From positions 1,038,501 through 1,102,500 of the forward strand of contig JAJGOT010000131.1 of assembly GCA_022457155.1 (NCBI GenBank): DNA of 64,000 nt. The letters run 5' to 3'. Numbering within the stretch: position 1 is the stretch's first letter; each line of letters starts with the position of its first letter. Below the pieces are notes generated by a model. That model was not told where the DNA came from and searched no databases. It was given only the letters and a program-made list of their open reading frames with translations. A program made the position numbers and the translations under genes. This stretch comes from Cladopsammia gracilis. Lineage: Eukaryota > Cnidaria > Anthozoa > Scleractinia > Dendrophylliidae. Shown here one piece after another: positions 47,932-59,200 of the stretch.

Positions 47932-49127
47932 GCGGAGCCCGCGGGCCGAAGGCCCGGCGAAGCACCACATACTCATAGAAGACGAACCTATGCCCGTCAT
48001 TTTTCATGGTCATGGCTAGCGGAATGTTTCGCGGGCGCGTTGTGTGCCCGCCGCCGTACGCCGTACGCCGTAAGCGTTGGGCTAGCTCGCTGGCGCGTAT
48101 GACGTCGCAAAACATGCGCGTGTGACGCCACAAAACATCCGGGATCTTTGAGGCTTTGTTTTTCGCGCGGCTACACAGCCGTCAGCTCGGTAAACTTTAG
48201 CCGTTGCAGGATTTTTTTGCTGTTTTTAGCGGAGAATTGAAGTCGTTATTACCCAACATTTTTTCTGCGGTTTGCTACTCAAGACAGGATACTAATTAAG
48301 GGATACTCAGAAGCCGCTTTAGTGGAAAAAGAAGAGCTTTCAGGGATAAAATCTTGCTTCGAGGAACTATATACGTTTTTAGCAATGCGAAGAGATGGAT
48401 TCGTTTTACGGACTTCAGCACCAAAGCGGAGATTTAGGCCCAGTTCAAACGTCGAACTTCACATGTGCCGAACCTAATGCAAATTAGCAAGAACAATAGA
48501 TTTTGCTCATTTGCATTAGGTTCGGCACATGTGAAGGTCGACGTTTGAACTGGGCCTAAAGAATTTCCAAGTACAGTGGTCGCCGGAGGGACTTAAAGGT
48601 AAAACAAATTACATTTGGTACGCGTTTTGCTTTTAAACATAAACTTATGGAGATTTGAATAAAATGTTTCGAAAGAAGATTGTGTTGTCCATTTTTATGT
48701 GTTTGTTCATTCATTACATAGATTGAAAAGCGATTTTATGTAAACAAACTGAACAAGACTTAGATTTTATACTCGCGTCACCTTATGCAAATATGTTTGT
48801 GTATTTTTGCAATTTTGATTTCCAAATCAGTTTCTCGGGCATTTTTTGACAAGCAACAACTGTATTTTATTCGGAAAAAAGTCGTAATAGTTATTCTAGA
48901 CGGAGAAAAAGTTGTTTTTGTGAACTTTTGTACGATCTAAATGTACTGTGCAGACGGTCGGGTAATACTGTTTTTGAGAATTGCTAAAATTGAAAAATAG
49001 CCCGATCGTCAATCTTAATTTTTGTGCTTCCGACCTTTCACCTAAGTTAAGTTTCATTTTAGTTAACCTTGTTCAGAGGGTCTTCAGAGGGCGACGCTGT
49101 TAGGCTAAGCCTAACTATATATATTAT
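47932..49127 (+). repeat. Tandem duplication, unit 1
   Basis: It runs from GCGGAGC...GGGCCGAAGGCCCG to GTTAGGCTAAGCCTAACTAT and is followed head-to-tail by unit 2. Shared blocks include GGTCATGGCTAGCGGAATGT, TTTGCTACTCAAGACAGG and GTGTTGTCCATTTTTATGTG. It carries the extra MITE at 48437-48556. Confidence 0.8.
48437..48556. mobile_element. Palindromic 120-bp MITE, copy 3 (recent insertion)
   Basis: It is present in duplication unit 1 and absent from unit 2, where the empty site reads GATTTAAAGAATT at about 49574. The comparison shows a TA target duplication. Its loop is reversed relative to copies 1 and 2. Confidence 0.9.
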
Positions 49128-49128
49128 A

Positions 49129-50051
49129 GCGGAGCTCTGCGGGCCGAAGGCCCGCGCGGAGCACCATACTCATAGAACCAGAGAATCAGAGAACCCATGC
49201 TCGTCATTTTTCATGGTCATGGCTAGCGGAATGTTTCGCGGGCGCGTTGTGTGCCCGCCGCCGCCGCCGCCGTCGCTTAGGGCTAACTCGCGGGCGCGTA
49301 TGACGCCACACAACAACCGGGGTCTTTGCAATTTCACGTCACCTGGGAAAACACTGCTGCGTTTAACGGAGAAAACCGTTTAAATTAAAGTCGTTATTCT
49401 CCTGCATTTTTTCGCGGTTTGCTACTCAAGACAGGGATACTAATTAAGGGATACTCAGAAGCCGCTATAGTGGAAAAAGAAGAGCTTTCAGGGATAAAAT
49501 CTTGTTTCGAGGATGGGAGCAATGCGGGGAGATGTTTGTCACTTCGGGTTTCAGATTCAACTGAAGAAGCGCAGATTTAAAGAATTTCCAAGCAGTGGAG
49601 GGACTTAAAGGTAAAACAAAATACATTTTTCGATGGGAATTTATGTTGATATCAATCTTTGATTGACTTTTTCTTTGTCTTCTCGCTAGTTTTGGAGAAT
49701 TGTTTATAAACGTGCTCAATTAAATTCAGTTGTTTTGATTTCTTTCATCGGAGACATCTCGGCCTCGATGAGCTATGGTTCGCGTTTTGCTTTAAACATA
49801 AACTTATGAAGATTTGAAAAACATTTTTTGAAAGAACTCAAGATTGTGTTGTCCATTTTTATGTGTTTGTTCATTCATTACATAGGTTGAAAAGCGATTT
49901 TATGTTCACAAAACAAGACTTGGATTTTAAAAAATAGCCCGGTCGTCAATTTTATTCATGTGCTTCCAACCTTTCACCTTAGTTAAGTTCATCGTCGGCT
50001 TTCTGTTCAAAAGAGCTACGCTGTTAGGCTAGGCCTATCTATATATATTAG
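49129..50051 (+). repeat. Tandem duplication, unit 2
   Basis: Collinear with unit 1 but shorter. The ends match (GCGGAGCTCTGCGGGCCGAA ... GGCCTATCTATATATATTA). Confidence 0.8.
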
Positions 50052-50139
50052 GTAAAAAACGGCAAACTGATCCTTACGGCAAGCTGAGAATAGATTGAGA
50101 CAGTAGTGAAATAAAAAAACAAACAGTTGAATATATTTG

Positions 50140-50177
50140 CCCGATATTTCGGTTTGCAAAACAAACCTTCTACGGGG
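50140..50177 (-). other. Hammerhead-like fold with eroded core
   Basis: On the minus strand: CCC, a degenerate core, stem II GGTTTG/CAAACC with TTTTG loop, GAAATATC, GGG. Both stems are perfect but the CTGANGA core is lost. Confidence 0.35.
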
Positions 50178-50789
50178 GCTAAAAAAAAACAAAAATGAAT
50201 ACAGATATAAAAGTAGACTTGCCACAAGTCCCTTCCTAATTTTCGATAAGTTGTCCTAAGTTAGGTTCTTCGTTGGAAGGGACTTGTCCCACTTGCAGCG
50301 CGGGAAATTTACCAATGGATTTTTCCACCGGTGACGTAAGAAGCATATTAGCCAATAAACAAGCAATTCCTGATCTACGTCATAGGCTCGCGCGCGGTCA
50401 ACACGCTGAAAAATCGATCTTACTCGGACAAAAATATCAAATTTTACACAAAATGGTTGCCGCGCTCGCCATGTACTTGGTTTTCATCTCGTTAATGCGC
50501 ATGTGCGCAAACGAGATAGTGGAATCAGTACAAAATAGGGACAAAAGATGTTAACTTGATGTTAACAAAAGATGTTAACCACCGGGGGGATGGGGGGGGG
50601 GGGTTATTTCTTTCTTCTTTATAGAAGCTATATTAGGGCATCGAGGATATGGTTGGTTAAACGGGTTAGGATTTCAAGAAGAGCGTCACATAGCGCCACT
50701 AAACTTTTTTGGGGAGCACCCCGGACCTATTGTTAATTTCCCTAGGGTATTGGAATGTCATTAAGTTGTCATATAAAGTTTATTAAGAT

Positions 50790-51427
50790 TCAATATCTCA
50801 TGTTACGTATCAATCTTTCAAATTTGTTTTTAAGTGGATGTGTCGGAGACGTTCTACGCTTTTTGCGTCTTATGCTTTTTGTTTCCGGCCTGTCGAGTTT
50901 CACTTGGGCCTCTTTTATTGTTTCTGTCTTATTGATCATGACTGTTGATGCATTTTTGTTCGCTTTTTTGAGGTTTATAGCAGAGTTGTTTTTCAACTCT
51001 TTTAGAGGTATGACCTCATCGCATTGGAAGGCTTTCATGCGACGGGACCTAAAAAGCCGCATGGGGAGTCCGTGCAGGTCTGTCATTACGTTTTTATTAA
51101 GCTGATTGGATTGAAAATTGTGAAAATTGGCACGAATGTTTTGCGATATCTCGTTAAAGATTCCATCTTGGAGATCAACACTCACTAGAAGTCGACCGAG
51201 ACGTTTCAGTACAGACACACAAAAAGGGAAAATCACTCAAAGAGCCGGCATAATTGGAAGGCTACCATGCGTCGCGACCTAAAAAGCCGCATGGGTAGTC
51301 TTTGCATGTCTGTCATTACGTTTTTATTAAGCTGATCGGACTGAAAATTCTGAAAATTGGCAGGAATGTTCTGCGATAAAACAAAACAAATGAATTCAAA
51401 AATTGAATTCCCAAGGATGCGTGACAC
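50790..51427 (-). CDS. Hypothetical open frames with a duplicated 42-residue unit
   Basis: The minus strand has a 148-codon frame (51236-50790) and an upstream 64-codon frame (51427-51233) overlapping it by 4 nt. Both contain related units (ISQNIRANFHNFQS... and LSQNIPANFQNFQS..., ending PMRLFRSRRM). At DNA level 51022-51150 and 51253-51377 are direct repeats. No start context, splice sites or known domain support a gene; it may be repeat-derived. Confidence 0.2.
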
Positions 51428-51436
51428 TTATAAACA

Positions 51437-51714
51437 AGAATTTGAAATAGAAATAAACATATTTAAAAAATAAAATAAAATGTTTTGAGAAAGTGTCAAG
51501 TTAATTTCTAGCAACGACGTTTCGGGCTTGGTCCTTCATTAGGTTGATGACCGTTGTTTTGAACGCGACTTGTTTTATTTGAAAAATTGTGATAGCGCGC
51601 GCTAAGCAAAAAGTGTATGAGCGCGCGCAGTTCAGAGGAAATGGAAAACCGTGTTGAGCCCATGCGGTTGCATGGTGCCCAACTTAAAGATGGTTTCCAT
51701 CTCCACTTGTTTCC
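51437..51714 (-). mobile_element. Retroelement 3' remnant, copy A (inverted partner of 62939-63302)
   Basis: It is nearly the reverse complement of 62939-63302, without the hairpin insertion. It contains a mutated hammerhead motif and an A/T-rich tail. The structure suggests a Penelope-like element end, but no reverse transcriptase is present here. Confidence 0.65.
51512..51546 (-). ncRNA. Hammerhead motif, core-mutated copy
   Basis: On the minus strand: CAAC, CTAATGA (G5 changed to A), weakened stem II (GGAC/GCCC), GAAACGTC, GTTG. The G5 change predicts an inactive ribozyme. Confidence 0.5.
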
Positions 51715-51839
51715 TTTTGAGGTTGGTGCCGGTACATAACCTCAGTCCCCTAACGACAATGTCCGACAGTGAAGTCAGTGAACATATTGCCGAACATTTT
51801 TATTCTACTGGCCACTCACTGTCGGACATTGTCGTGTAG

Positions 51840-53286
51840 GAAGTTTAAATTTACCCATTTTTCGACCCACGCGACATCGAATCCCACCAACTTGCGGCCG
51901 CTCAGAGTTTGCAAATGTTGTTGTTTTAAAGATTAGTTTACTTTTTGAAGGTGGCTACGAAAAAGGGGCGAGCGCAGGTTTGTTATTTTGATGACATCAC
52001 GAAAAAGAAAAGAGGTTTTTACAGTAACTAAAACGTTTATTGCGCGCATTCCATCCGGTAAAGTTTTATAAAAATTGGCAGATTGGTAGGATTTTCTTGG
52101 TTCTTGATCACAAACAAAAGACAACAAGTTTTGTACATACACAAACCCACTAAAAGGTGGTGACGAGACAAGACTACTGACCAAGTTAGACTTTTCCGTA
52201 AACGAGAAAGCCTAAGCTACATGTATGTGTATATTATGCCTGGTATCGGGAAACAAAACTCTCGAAATACAGCAATAAGATCGTGTATGTTTTATTTGGA
52301 AGGGACGTTATCAGTTGATTTCATTTGCTTAATAGACCCATTCATATAGAATTTGGCATAGACAGTTCCCCCTTCAAGAGATTCATTTGAAATATTTATG
52401 GATTAAGAGACATTGGGCCACATCGAGTAAGGAAGACCGATTTTTCAAAATTTGGTTGGCCTTTCAGATATCTTATCTCCGAAACGAAGTCGGTGACCCC
52501 CAATATTTTTGCATTTCTGACAACAGTAACTCATTGTCTAGCTGCAGCAAAAGTTTTACACAATAATCAATGTCAGAAGATTTTCAGGCAAGCGTCCTTA
52601 AAAGCGACGTGAGATTTTTTCCCTTCAACGACTGAGAATAGTAATAGCCGGCAGGCTTGTAAGTTCTTATGCAAACAAGACACGGGCAGAAAAATCACTG
52701 GATTAAGTTTAAAGAAAAATGAAATATCGTGTTTTTGTAACGTGCTAAAAACTGAAAATTAACTAGTTATGGACACTATTGTCGACCTTTATTACTTTCT
52801 AGTTTCTAGATCTATCTCTGTTATTTCAAATCAATATTATATAGTTTTCAAGTAGCATAATGACGTTTTTACTATTTCTACCTAATTAAAATCTATACAC
52901 AAAAAGGCCGAGATGTTGACAAAGTTACTCAGCAGTAAACAAGTAGGATCAGAATTAAGAAATAAACATTAATATGTTTTCCATTGATTCGTCTTTGCCT
53001 TCTATTTTGTCATGTCGAGAAACGTGATAAACTGAACGCATATTTCTACTACTTTTTTTCCTAACAAGCACGAACTTAATCCGCCATCAACTTATCTTTT
53101 CGATTCTCGTACAGCTAATTTGCGTTCTGGGCATTCATTATTTGCAATACAGGCGTTATTAATGCGCTCAGTTTACAAAGAGCAGCTCCAAGTATTTCCT
53201 GTGTTTACCCACCTGTTAAGGCGTGGGAACTCTCCATCTGTCAACTCCAACAGTCAATTATTGCGGTAAATGTAAAAGTTTAGTCT
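51840..53286. other. Upstream region of the SVEP1-like gene, no feature recognised
   Basis: AT-rich, with no repeats or coding signal that I can support. The promoter must lie here or be linked by a non-coding first exon; no convincing TATA box was identified. Confidence 0.4.
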
Positions 53287-56200
53287 ATGCACAACTCTCG
53301 CGGTGTCGCAGGTTTCAAAATGCTCTCCCTGAGAGCATGTTTCGCTTACTCAATCCTCCAAGCTTTTATATTCTCCAAAGCTACGGGACTTGAGGGGCAA
53401 CTAGAGCTGGAAAATTTTCAGAGAAGCCACAACAACACCATGTCAGATCTTATTTTCCTGCTTGATACCTCGGGAAGTCTATGGTACTATGACTATGCTA
53501 GCAGAACAGCAAAAATTGGCTTCGACGATGAAAAAGTGTTCGTTAACGCGCTGTTGAGCCATATTCGTGTCAGTGTACCGTCAACTCGTGTCTCGGTGGT
53601 TTTATTTGGCACTCAAGCCACCATTGATATTAATTATATCAGCAACGTTAACGCACAGAATCACAAATGCAACTTTAAGAAGGGTTTTCAAGGTTTGAGG
53701 TTTCGCTCAGGGCTCACGAACATGCATGACGCGTTCCAATACGCTTACGACATTATTTTTGGACGGTTGAGCGGTGACAAGCGACCCACACAACAAGTCA
53801 AGACCGCTGTCTTCCTTCTCACAGACGGGATGTGGAACCGGGGGGGTGATCCTTACCCTGTAGCTAAAACTCTCAAAGACGGCAACATCGAGATTTTTTC
53901 TATCGGCGTCACCAACGGAGTGAATATGAACGTGTTACGTCAGCTGGCTACCGACAACAGTCATGCCTTCCATTACAGTTCCTTCACTCAGTTCAGGGAG
54001 CTAGCAAACTATCTGAGAGGAGGTAAGTCAGTTTATGAATGCCAATTAAAAAAAAAAATCAATTTTGCATGGTAAATTTGCGAGTTGACTGCTTTTATTT
54101 ACGGGGTCTTTTCATTGCTTTATCATTCTTCGCATTATCTATTATAAATATTATAAGAGTTTCGACAATTATGAGAGCAGAAAGTAACAAATACAAACGT
54201 TATAAGGCCCGGGTCAAACGCCGTACTTCACATGAGCCAAACACCTAATTACAGTTTAGGTCGACTAAAATTAATTAAATCGCCTGGTGAGTCAAACGTC
54301 GAACTGAATTCCCTGAGCCGAACTCAACCTTAGCCGCTCTTCACGGCTGCACCAGCTCTGGAATTGGCCGATTATTTAAACTAAGTGTAACCGTGACCGT
54401 AAGCGCGAGGTTTACGCCAACTTTCTTTGGCTCGACCAAGGGCACCGTCATTCCCTTATGTGAAAACATACATAGGAAACAGAGAGATTTAAAACAAAGT
54501 TAAGGAAGAGAAGTTTTCAGATCGATAGATGTTAATGTATATGTTTTGTTTTGATTTGTCTTTCTTTGTCTGGTATTCATTATCATTAATTGACATAATC
54601 TTGAACAAAGGAAAATAAACTGACTGAAGCCACAACCAGTAAAAGACCACGATATGAACAGGTAAATACGAATGTTTATTCGTCTACACATGCATACAAC
54701 TTGGCATTTCCCGGACATTTCATAATGAAAGAGATTGCTGGCGACACGAACGTTCTTCGTTTGTTTAAAAAACAGAAATACAGATGCGCAAATGTGTCAA
54801 GCTAGTTTGACTGAAATAAAATTGAGGCTTTGAATTAAAGGTGAAGACGTTGGAATACATGTATATCTGAGGGCTTCATGAAGCTAACAGTACTGACGAA
54901 TACAAATAAAGTTTTAGAACATTGTGGGGAAACTTTGTGAGTGCATTTGCGGTAAAAATAAACAAGGCAATACGCACAAGATTTAGAGCGTATACAGATT
55001 TCAAATATCAACTCAGTCTAGAATAATTCGTTTTACAAAATTTCGAGGTGAAACACCTCAGACATTTTGCATTTCGGAACCTGACGAGAGGAAAATTAGA
55101 TCGAATCAAATTCTTTCAGTCAGCATATTTTATTCAAGTTATTCAGATATCTATAAGTTTTATTCCCAAGGCAAAACGCAGTACTTTCCTCGCTAGCGAG
55201 TTGGCAAAAATGTGGCGAAGCTTAGTATTCGATCTAGTTCAAGCGAATTTAATAGTTGTAATAACGAATTAACCACATTCGATAAAGTATTTTCTTTTAC
55301 CGTAGTTTTCCAGTGAGTGCCTGAAAATATTCGGTACTGGCCAGACCGCGGGGTTGGTGTTTGAGTGTGTCACTTGCTGTTTTCGTGTTTTATCTTATTT
55401 CAAACACGAAATGCTCTTAGAATACCAAGAACAAGATACACTGTTTCAAGTAAATTCTTGCAGAACGAATAAACCATAATCAGTTATTAGCACATTTTCC
55501 ATAGGCCTTTTTCACGCCCCGCCATTTTGTATAAAAACAAAAGATTTACGCCGCCAAGCCTCGCAATGAAAAAGTTGTTAAACGAGGTTGGGGAGTCAAC
55601 ATGGCCGCCGCGTGAAAAAGGCCAATTGAACGGACTTGAAAAAATGGCCAATTTTTTTCAAGTTGCAATCATAGTTAATCGGAACAAACTGGTTATGAAG
55701 CTCAACAAATTTCAAAAGAGTGTACAAAGCTGCTTTGTTTTATATTGAACGAACCGTGACCGTGCACATTGTTTTGTTTAACGCGTGAGCCCAAATGTTA
55801 CTACTGAACATATAACAAAGGACTGACTGAGTTTCATAACCAGTTTATTCTAACCGGTGTTGCAATCCACTTCCATCCTGGCCATCTGTAGTCAGAGACA
55901 CTTGTTTATAGTTATTATTATACTGGTAAAGCAATTTTAAACAAAACCGGACAAACCGGAAAAATGGTGACATAGCCCACTCTTGACCACTGAGCCTTCG
56001 GTCACCTTTTCAGTGGTCACGCGGGCTCGAGAATCCTAGGTACTTGGTGTATCCCTTATTATTTTGTATTTGAACACTTAGTTTTTATTTCAGTAGAAAA
56101 AGAAGATAAAAACAGCAGAATAGGGAATCGAATCCGGGCCGTATGATCTGCTCCATGCACACTATCCACTACACCACCGAGGACTAGCTGCCGAAAACTG

Positions 56201-59200
56201 TAATTTTTAAGGGATATAAGATAATATGCTGCTAGCCCAGACCATATATAAGAACTAACCCTTTGGATACACTGGAAATACTGGAATCAGTGCTTAAACC
56301 TAGATACTAAAATCAGTGCTTCAACCCTAGATACTGTAATCCGACCATAAATTACACTGCAATATATCTAAATACATTACAATAAGGGATACATGAAGTA
56401 CCATACATTATGATCAGGGATACACCAAGTACCTAGGTCGAGGATGGGGTTAATCTGATATAACTCATACCGTATTTACTCGATTGAACGCCGCGGCGTT
56501 TATTAAATTTTTAGCGTCTCCGATGCGGCGTTTATTCGAGGGAAGCGTTTATTTCAAAATCATATTACTTAAATCAAGAGAAGCTAAGATTAATTAAGAG
56601 AGAGCATGATGGAAGAGCTGCAAAGTATGGCCACTTCGAACGTAGAAACATTTTTATACAGGAAAATAAATTTCCAAGGATGGTGTAGATTGCCGAGTTG
56701 TACCGAACTTGTCATTTTTTTCTTATAATCCTCGAATAAACGCCACATTCTTCTTATTGGGTGCGGCGTCTATTCGAGGGCGGCGTTTATTGGTAATTTT
56801 GCTTCCATCTGCGGCGTTTAATCGAGGGCGGCGTTTATTCGAGGGCGGCGTTTAATCGAGTAAATACGGTAGTATTGTTTTAAATCCACTTCTTTGTTTT
56901 AAATTGCATAAAACCTATCTTTAGTCATCATGTTACTTATCTCAAAAGATCCGTATGAACGAGACTGGCAACTTGGTCAGACAATGAGTCTTTGTGGATC
57001 ATGCGACAACAGAGCCGACTGCGCATGTGGTCTTCTTAGCGGGGAATATAAATGTTCTTGCCCGAAAGGTCTATATGGAAGTGGATATGTTGGAGACTGT
57101 CATGGTAAGTGTTGATCTGTCTTAATTTCGCTTATTAAAATATTGTAAGGTGAATGTTATGGACAAATACAGCACAGTGAAAATTCAAAGAAGACGAAAA
57201 GCCTTGAACAGAACAATACTCCTTATATGGGATTTGTATTCCAATTGTTAAAGAGTAATATCTTTCTTAGGTAAACGATTTTTCGTTTGTCTCGCGATCA
57301 ACATCTTAAAGTGACTCCATCGTGAGACAAACGTAAAATCGTTTACCTATCTTACACACCACGATGAACAACAACCACATTTTTAGTAACAATATCTTTC
57401 TTTTTCATTATTCTTGGCTATGACATATCATTTCATATCAAAATTCAGAAGCATTTAAAAACAGTAGTTTAAAACTACACATCTGGGCCAAATTTTGAAG
57501 CTCCAGAGCATTTTGTTTAAGAGTTATAGGGGAACGAGTATTAGACATATTTTGTAAAAATGTATGGAGCGGCCATCTTGGTGTATCACTTTGGCAACAT
57601 GGCGGCCAAAACTTCAAAGTCATAATTCAGTTACGCATTACATTCTATCATCTTATAAGCATCTATAATGCGAAAACAACTTTCAACTGGTTCAGTTTTT
57701 TCTATTTTCACGGCTTATTTGAAATAGCGCGATGAATTGCGTGACACATTTAAAACCTTCACAAATCGGAAGCAAAACTTCGTTAAAACCTGAAACTTTT
57801 TGTCCAAGGAAAATTTGTAACACTTGTATCTACATACTATATTAGAAACAGCTTTGTAGGATGTAAAGTTTAGCTTTTTTAAAATGTGTTATGATGTCAT
57901 GAGCAAGCCAAGAATTTTAAAGACCTGTAAAGTCGTATTTTTTTATTTGTGTTTCAGAGTGCCCCTATTCCACGTACAAAGATTTCGCGGGTTATGCGAA
58001 ATCCTGCCTGCCGTGTCCATCAAACTCCGGCCACAGTAGAAAGAAGAGCACTAAACGAGGGGATTGCAAGTGCTCCGTGGGATACGATGGAAACCCTGGA
58101 GGAAATGTAGAGTGTCAAAGTAAGAAACTTTCATTCATGAGACGAGGAAAGTAGTAACAACCTCCAAGAACAATAGGAATCTTACCCAAAGAGGTTTTTT
58201 GAGAGTTCAAAATCACCCCCGCATTTCCCGGTCTTCGTCCCTTTTTTCTTTGTAAGTGATTTGGCCACCTATAACTCAGAAAAACCATGTTCACCTGTTA
58301 CTCAAGTTAAGCTATTTTCTCCTCCCTAAAGCTTAGACATCGATGACACTTGTCTATTTTTCACTTGTCCCTGTGCAAGCTTCTCCAAGGTCTTCCGTGT
58401 GTTGCCAACATTCCTCAGCTCTACTTCAACATCTCTCCTTCATGATTTATTACGGCCTCTTTCCCTTGATTTCATGTACCCAGGGTAAGTTTTCACAGCA
58501 CTGTGTTACTCGCCTGTTCTTTGAAAAGCCCTTTTCTCAATAATAAAGGTCTTCATTGGTTTAAAAGATAAAAGCGCATGTCTTGTTACAATACTAAAAC
58601 ATACCATAAATAATGAAAATAAGTCAAATCTATGCGGACAAGAAATGGCATTGAGCTTTTGGATTGAGACACGATTTGTATCTTTTATAGCTTATTACTT
58701 GCCAGGCTAGATGTAAAAGTTCCTTTCAAGTCCATGTTTTCGTAATTCCTCAGATTAGTTCCTCAGATCAGATTAATTGAAGTAAATGAAAAGTTTCCTC
58801 GCATGGCCGAATTCATAGAACAAGTTGTTTCGGGTTGCGTGTCATATTTTTATTATTTATGGTTGGGCGAGTGAGGTGAGAAATTAAATGAGCGCCTTTA
58901 TATACTCCACATTCTTAACATGTGTTGCGACGAAATACCAATAAGAAGTCCATTAGCTTTTACGTTAGGTTTACCTTTCTTAGGTCCGTTTTACAGCGAT
59001 GTTTGAACAACAACGACGCTTCGAGAAATGCAACGATACTTAGAACTACAACGATCAAAAACGCTAAGCGAATACTAATATACGTTTTTCTATTGAAAGG
59101 TGAAGGATAGCGGACATATTAATACACGACTATTTTGGGAATTATAGACTGGAAACAATGTCTCTTACATTAATTATATTACGAACAATGCCGTTCAACA

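Noticed and set aside
53287..54248. Single-exon vWFA gene ending at the stop near 54075
   Set aside because: The consensus donor at 54023 in phase 1 and matching phase-1 downstream modules show that it is the first exon of a larger gene.
56129..56190. tRNA gene on the minus strand
   Set aside because: It lies inside a TIR element and lacks a paired acceptor stem.
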